Assembly (NCBI GenBank): GCA_028723545.1
Contig: JAQYER010000059.1
Location: 1-33,276 of the forward strand
Direction: 5' to 3'
DNA: 33,276 bases
Source: Caryophanales bacterium
GTDB taxonomy: Bacteria > Bacillota_I > Bacilli_A > RFN20 > CAG-826
Numbering within the stretch: the first letter of the stretch is position 1; each line of letters opens with the position of its first letter. Both the position numbers and the translations under genes were made by a program. Under the pieces are notes generated by a model that saw only the letters and a program-made list of their open reading frames with translations, made no database searches and had not been told where the DNA came from. Below, piece by piece: positions 30,255 through 33,276 of the stretch.

Positions 30255-31142
30255 TCGAATGAAAAATTCGGCGATTGTCTCGTTTGTTTTAATACTTTCT
30301 TCAAATAATGGATGCATAATATTAAAACAGTGATCTAATTTATTAGATACATCTTTGACATCTAATAATTGATAAGGATATTTATATTGATTATATAAAT
30401 CCACTAATTCGATTGATTGGTAATAATAATGGTCATTTTTAGTTGTAACAATTAACGTTGGAGGTAATTGTGAATAACGGATAATATCTTGGATTGAAGT
30501 TAATTTATAATCATCTCCATTTTCACCATTGTTATATACAGCGTTTCTAAACCATTTAATGCGGGAATTTTTATCCATGGCTTTTTTGACATTTGCGACA
30601 GGGCAAATAAGCGCTAAAGCGTTGAATTTGATTGGATTTTCAAGAAGGAAATTATATTTCGCTCTTAAATATTTATTGTTGTTAACAATCGAATAAGTAA
30701 TGACTTGCCATCCACCAGCGGAATCACCTAATCCATATATTTGCTTAATGTCACCATGATATTCTTTTCCGTGTCGATATACCCAAATCAAAGCTTGGTT
30801 AACACTTTGAACCATATCAATTAAGTCAACTTCAGGTGCTAAATCGTAATTGATATTAATAACGCAGAAGTTTTGTAACGCTAAACGCATTCCAAATTCT
30901 TTATTATAAAATTTATCTCCAGCAACAAATGCCCCACCATGAATTGAAATAACAATTGGGAGTAATCCTTCAACATGTTCTGGATAATAAACATCTAATG
31001 AATGGTTAATGGTGTTATCATGTAAATAATGAATATCGCTAAAAACAGACACTCCCTCAGGAAGAGATTGTCCTTTCATTTGTTTAATAACTGAATGTGC
31101 TTGGATTTTTCGAATTAAATTGATAAAAGATGAACTACTCAT
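30246..31142 (-). CDS. Alpha/beta hydrolase, HSL-type esterase
   Basis: The 298-residue protein has the hormone-sensitive-lipase-like fold. HGGAFVAGD (68-76) supplies the oxyanion hole. GLGDSAGGW (137-145) contains the nucleophile Ser141 in GDSAG. The Asp in TTKNDHYY (237) and His in LDHCFNI (271) complete the catalytic triad. There is no signal peptide, so it is probably cytoplasmic. The start is 2 bases from the lipoprotein stop and has no clear ribosome site, so translation is coupled. The physiological substrate is unknown. Confidence 0.85.
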   Translation of the reverse strand: MSSSSFINLIRKIQAHSVIKQMKGQSLPEGVSVFSDIHYLHDNTINHSLDVYYPEHVEGLLPIVISIHGGAFVAGDKFYNKEFGMRLALQNFCVININYDLAPEVDLIDMVQSVNQALIWVYRHGKEYHGDIKQIYGLGDSAGGWQVITYSIVNNNKYLRAKYNFLLENPIKFNALALICPVANVKKAMDKNSRIKWFRNAVYNNGENGDDYKLTSIQDIIRYSQLPPTLIVTTKNDHYYYQSIELVDLYNQYKYPYQLLDVKDVSNKLDHCFNIMHPLFEESIKTNETIAEFFIRNR

Positions 31143-31144
31143 AA

Positions 31145-31840
31145 TTAATAATAAAAGACAATTGATTTAATAAAGACACGATGCGCGACATCGTCATTTG
31201 AAATAGTGACCGTATTTGTAGATTCTACTTCACTAACAAATTCATGGATTGGGTTTTCTCCTTCAGTGGATATTGATAAGTCAAAATAATTACTATTGTC
31301 ATTAACATATATTTTAGCGGATTCATCTTTAGAATATGAAGAAGTATATTCAACATATTTTGAATAAGCTTGAACAACAAATTTAACTTTTTGGAAATTT
31401 GTTTTTGTATTAATTGTTAATGATCCAGATAATTTTTTAGATCCTAATGTTAATTCAAGACATGATTGATTATTTTCCATAACATGTTCTTGAACAAATA
31501 ATCCTGAAAATGAAACGGAAGAAATGAATTGTCCATTTGGATCTAATGCTTTCGTTAATTTTTCATCACTACCATCGGTGACATCAAAATTATATCCGGC
31601 CGAAAAAGAAGATGCAAAATCATCAGGTGTTTGATATTCATTTAAGGCTGAAACACTACTAGAAGTGCTTGAACTAACACTGTCTTCACTAGAAGTTGAA
31701 TTAGAAATAGTATTTGAATTATCTAATGTTGTAGAAGATGATGTGTTATCAACTGATGAATGATTATTGGTTGATGAAGAATCACAACTAGCGACGAGAA
31801 ATAAAGAACCCAATAAGAGGATTAATGATTTTTTTATCAT
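31145..31840 (-). CDS. Serine-rich lipoprotein of unknown function
   Basis: A 231-residue secreted lipoprotein. The signal peptide has a Lys-Lys start, a hydrophobic core and the lipobox VASC with the lipid-bearing Cys19. Residues 20-68 form a low-complexity linker of Ser, Thr, Asn and Asp, as commonly found between a lipid anchor and a surface domain. Residues 70-231 look like a beta-rich domain with repeated Ser/Val/Tyr-rich strands (KFVVQAYSKYVEYTSSYS). I do not recognise the family. AAGGAG inside the end of the preceding gene precedes its ATG. It is encoded between an unknown membrane protein and an esterase. Confidence 0.8.
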   Translation of the reverse strand: MIKKSLILLLGSLFLVASCDSSSTNNHSSVDNTSSSTTLDNSNTISNSTSSEDSVSSSTSSSVSALNEYQTPDDFASSFSAGYNFDVTDGSDEKLTKALDPNGQFISSVSFSGLFVQEHVMENNQSCLELTLGSKKLSGSLTINTKTNFQKVKFVVQAYSKYVEYTSSYSKDESAKIYVNDNSNYFDLSISTEGENPIHEFVSEVESTNTVTISNDDVAHRVFIKSIVFYY

Positions 31841-31855
31841 TTAAGCCAATCTCCT

Positions 31856-32764
31856 TTACTTTTTTTCTGACTTAATAAAAACAATTGAATAATAGACTAT
31901 TAAGAAGATACAAACAACAAAAATAAATAAAATTCCTAGTGGAAGACCGAAATAAGGGTATCCAAATAAGAATAATGGTTGGGTACTTTCAGGATAATAT
32001 GATGGATTAATCGCGAATCCAACAAGCGCCCAAACATAAAAAGCAATAACTAAAAATGAGAAAGAGCTAACAAAAATAATCCAAATTGTTCTTCTTATTT
32101 TTGGAGAAATTAAAAAATATAATCCACCTAAAATTAATCCAATTGTTGGTAGTAACATAATAAATAAATTTGCTAAAACCCATGGAATATTTGGATCGTT
32201 TGGATTAGATAAAACATTACCACTTGAACAAATAACATTGCCAAGATGATATGACGCAAACGCTAATAAGAAAGTAAATAAAGCATTTGTTTTTCCTTTA
32301 ATGTATTGTTGGTTTGTTTTTTCTTTCAAATAATCTTTACGAAGCATTATTAAAATAAAGAAAACCAACGAAATAACAAAAACAATTAAAGATATTATTA
32401 AAATATCTAATGGATAATATTTAGTTAATGTTCCTATTATTTTTTTGGCATTAATATATTTGATTAATGAACAAACAAATGCAAATAACGAAATAGAATT
32501 AGTTGCAATTGTAGTCCCAAATAACAATTTCCATTTTTCTTTTTTTCCAATAGCCATATCAAATCTTCTAGACATAACAGTAATTAATAATGGAACAAAA
32601 TATAATAAAGAAACCGGCAAAATTGTTAATATTAACCTTCCTGCATGGGGAATAATTGGTGATAGCAAAACAAAGCCTTTATAAGTAAAAATACTTGATA
32701 TAGCAAATAAAACCCAAAATAACACGAGCTTCGAAATAGTTAATGTGTATCTTTTGTTTGCCAT
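31856..32764 (-). CDS. Multi-pass membrane protein of unknown function
   Basis: The 302-residue protein has about eight strongly hydrophobic helices (roughly 10-32, 44-62, 82-105, 118-140, 160-180, 192-215, 226-250 and 267-293). Short charged loops separate them, and the ends are basic. No catalytic or transporter motif is recognisable. Its start overlaps the end of the metallophosphoesterase gene by 25 bases, and GAGG lies about 10 bases before the ATG. It is likely coupled to its neighbours in one operon. Confidence 0.75.
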   Translation of the reverse strand: MANKRYTLTISKLVLFWVLFAISSIFTYKGFVLLSPIIPHAGRLILTILPVSLLYFVPLLITVMSRRFDMAIGKKEKWKLLFGTTIATNSISLFAFVCSLIKYINAKKIIGTLTKYYPLDILIISLIVFVISLVFFILIMLRKDYLKEKTNQQYIKGKTNALFTFLLAFASYHLGNVICSSGNVLSNPNDPNIPWVLANLFIMLLPTIGLILGGLYFLISPKIRRTIWIIFVSSFSFLVIAFYVWALVGFAINPSYYPESTQPLFLFGYPYFGLPLGILFIFVVCIFLIVYYSIVFIKSEKK

Positions 32765-33276
32765 AAATATTTCGCCTCGCCTTCATAAGACATGTGAATC
32801 ATTTTTAAATCAAAATATTCTTTATATGAAGTATTTCCGTCTTTTGTTGTTCTTGTATAGGGGGTATCTTTTAATTCATAAAATGTTGCGCCTAACGTCT
32901 CTTCATCATGATAAATACCATCAGTAGATTTTAATCCATAAATAAAGCGAACTGGGAAATCACCATCACCACTATAATGAATATCACAATTATTTATATG
33001 GTCGTGAGCAGCCCCTATTCCCACTGTTGATTTTAATTTTTGAATTGTTTCAAATAAATTATCATCTTGTCGACTATTAGCGATTTTTTCTTGCTTATCT
33101 AAATAATTTAAATCTAATTCATCTTGATGGTCGATATATCTATATACTTCATCGTATTCAGCGTATTGGCCAATCGCATATTCGAAATCAATATTAGGAA
33201 TATGGAAAAACATTAATGATTTAATCATGTTTTCTTTGATTGGATCATTTTTTGATAAGCCATTTGAATAACGAAC
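32740..33276 (-). CDS. Metallophosphoesterase, partial at the right edge
   Basis: Only the C-terminal part is present. The frame stays open to the last base, giving about 178 residues. The segment FFHIPNIDFEYAI and, about 70 residues further on, GIGAAHDHINN are characteristic of the C-terminal half of calcineurin-like phosphoesterases, where HDH supplies metal ligands. IRYGLK-like FIYGLKSTDGIYHDEETLGATFYEL follows. The N-terminal metal motifs (DxH, GDxxD, GNHD) would lie outside the window. An internal ATG at 33228 is not the start because the frame continues upstream. It probably acts on phosphoesters in the cytoplasm or outside it, and which is unknown. Confidence 0.8.
   Translation of the reverse strand, partial: VRYSNGLSKNDPIKENMIKSLMFFHIPNIDFEYAIGQYAEYDEVYRYIDHQDELDLNYLDKQEKIANSRQDDNLFETIQKLKSTVGIGAAHDHINNCDIHYSGDGDFPVRFIYGLKSTDGIYHDEETLGATFYELKDTPYTRTTKDGNTSYKEYFDLKMIHMSYEGEAKYLWQTKDTH

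Noticed and set aside
1..33276. Mycoplasma-type genetic code (TGA for tryptophan)
   Set aside because: TGA ends rlmB and queH at the expected protein ends, and tryptophans are TGG.

Overview
The window is AT-rich bacterial chromosome, almost all of it coded on the minus strand. Gene content and order point to a low-GC Firmicute or wall-less relative (Bacilli, Erysipelotrichia or Mollicutes-type lineage). It has a complete S10-spc-alpha ribosomal superoperon, Zn-ribbon forms of S14, L33 and L36, a Zn-type adenylate kinase, and a Bacillus-like cysS / rlmB / sigma-factor / rpmG / secE / nusG order. TGA is used as a stop (rlmB, queH) and tryptophan is TGG, so the genetic code is standard. Most genes have strong AGGAGG-type ribosome binding sites. 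The species cannot be named from the sequence alone.

Layout from left to right. 1-208: the end of a probable plus-strand gene and a terminator. 209-3443: a divergent heavy-metal P-type ATPase, then nusG, secE and rpmG, read leftward from a strong sigma-A promoter. 3513-3576: a tandem 30-bp repeat. 3621-7075: sigma-H-like factor, rlmB, an inserted mgtC-like gene and cysS, with a palindrome inside the cysS promoter. 7076-7473: two terminator hairpins and a probable gene remnant. 7474-22437: the ribosomal superoperon from rpsJ to rplQ, including secY, adk, map, infA and rpoA. It lacks rpmD, several proteins carry extra tails, and it is preceded by a promoter and a structured leader. 22675-27829: a leftward cluster of a tandem PlsC-like acyltransferase, queH, queA, tgt, a flavin-reductase-like protein and a small kinase-like protein. 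27866-28390: a plus-strand GtrA-like membrane protein, the only complete plus-strand gene. 28392-30123: a MazG-like pyrophosphohydrolase and enolase. 30246-33276: a tightly packed set of an esterase, a serine-rich lipoprotein, an unknown multi-pass membrane protein and a metallophosphoesterase cut by the right edge.

The core is information processing: ribosome assembly, protein export (SecY, SecE), transcription (RpoA, NusG, sigma), initiation (IF-1, Map) and tRNA/rRNA modification (Tgt, QueA, QueH, RlmB). The accessory parts are membrane or envelope genes. I found no tRNA, rRNA, CRISPR array, insertion sequence or prophage.

The most notable non-routine features are: a metal P-type ATPase with altered catalytic motifs; a decayed copy of the rpoA 3' region between rpoA and rplQ; a long imperfect hairpin in the S10 leader with an alternative fold; operator-like palindromes at the cysS and eno promoters; a two-domain PlsC protein; and the uncharacterised envelope cluster at the right end.
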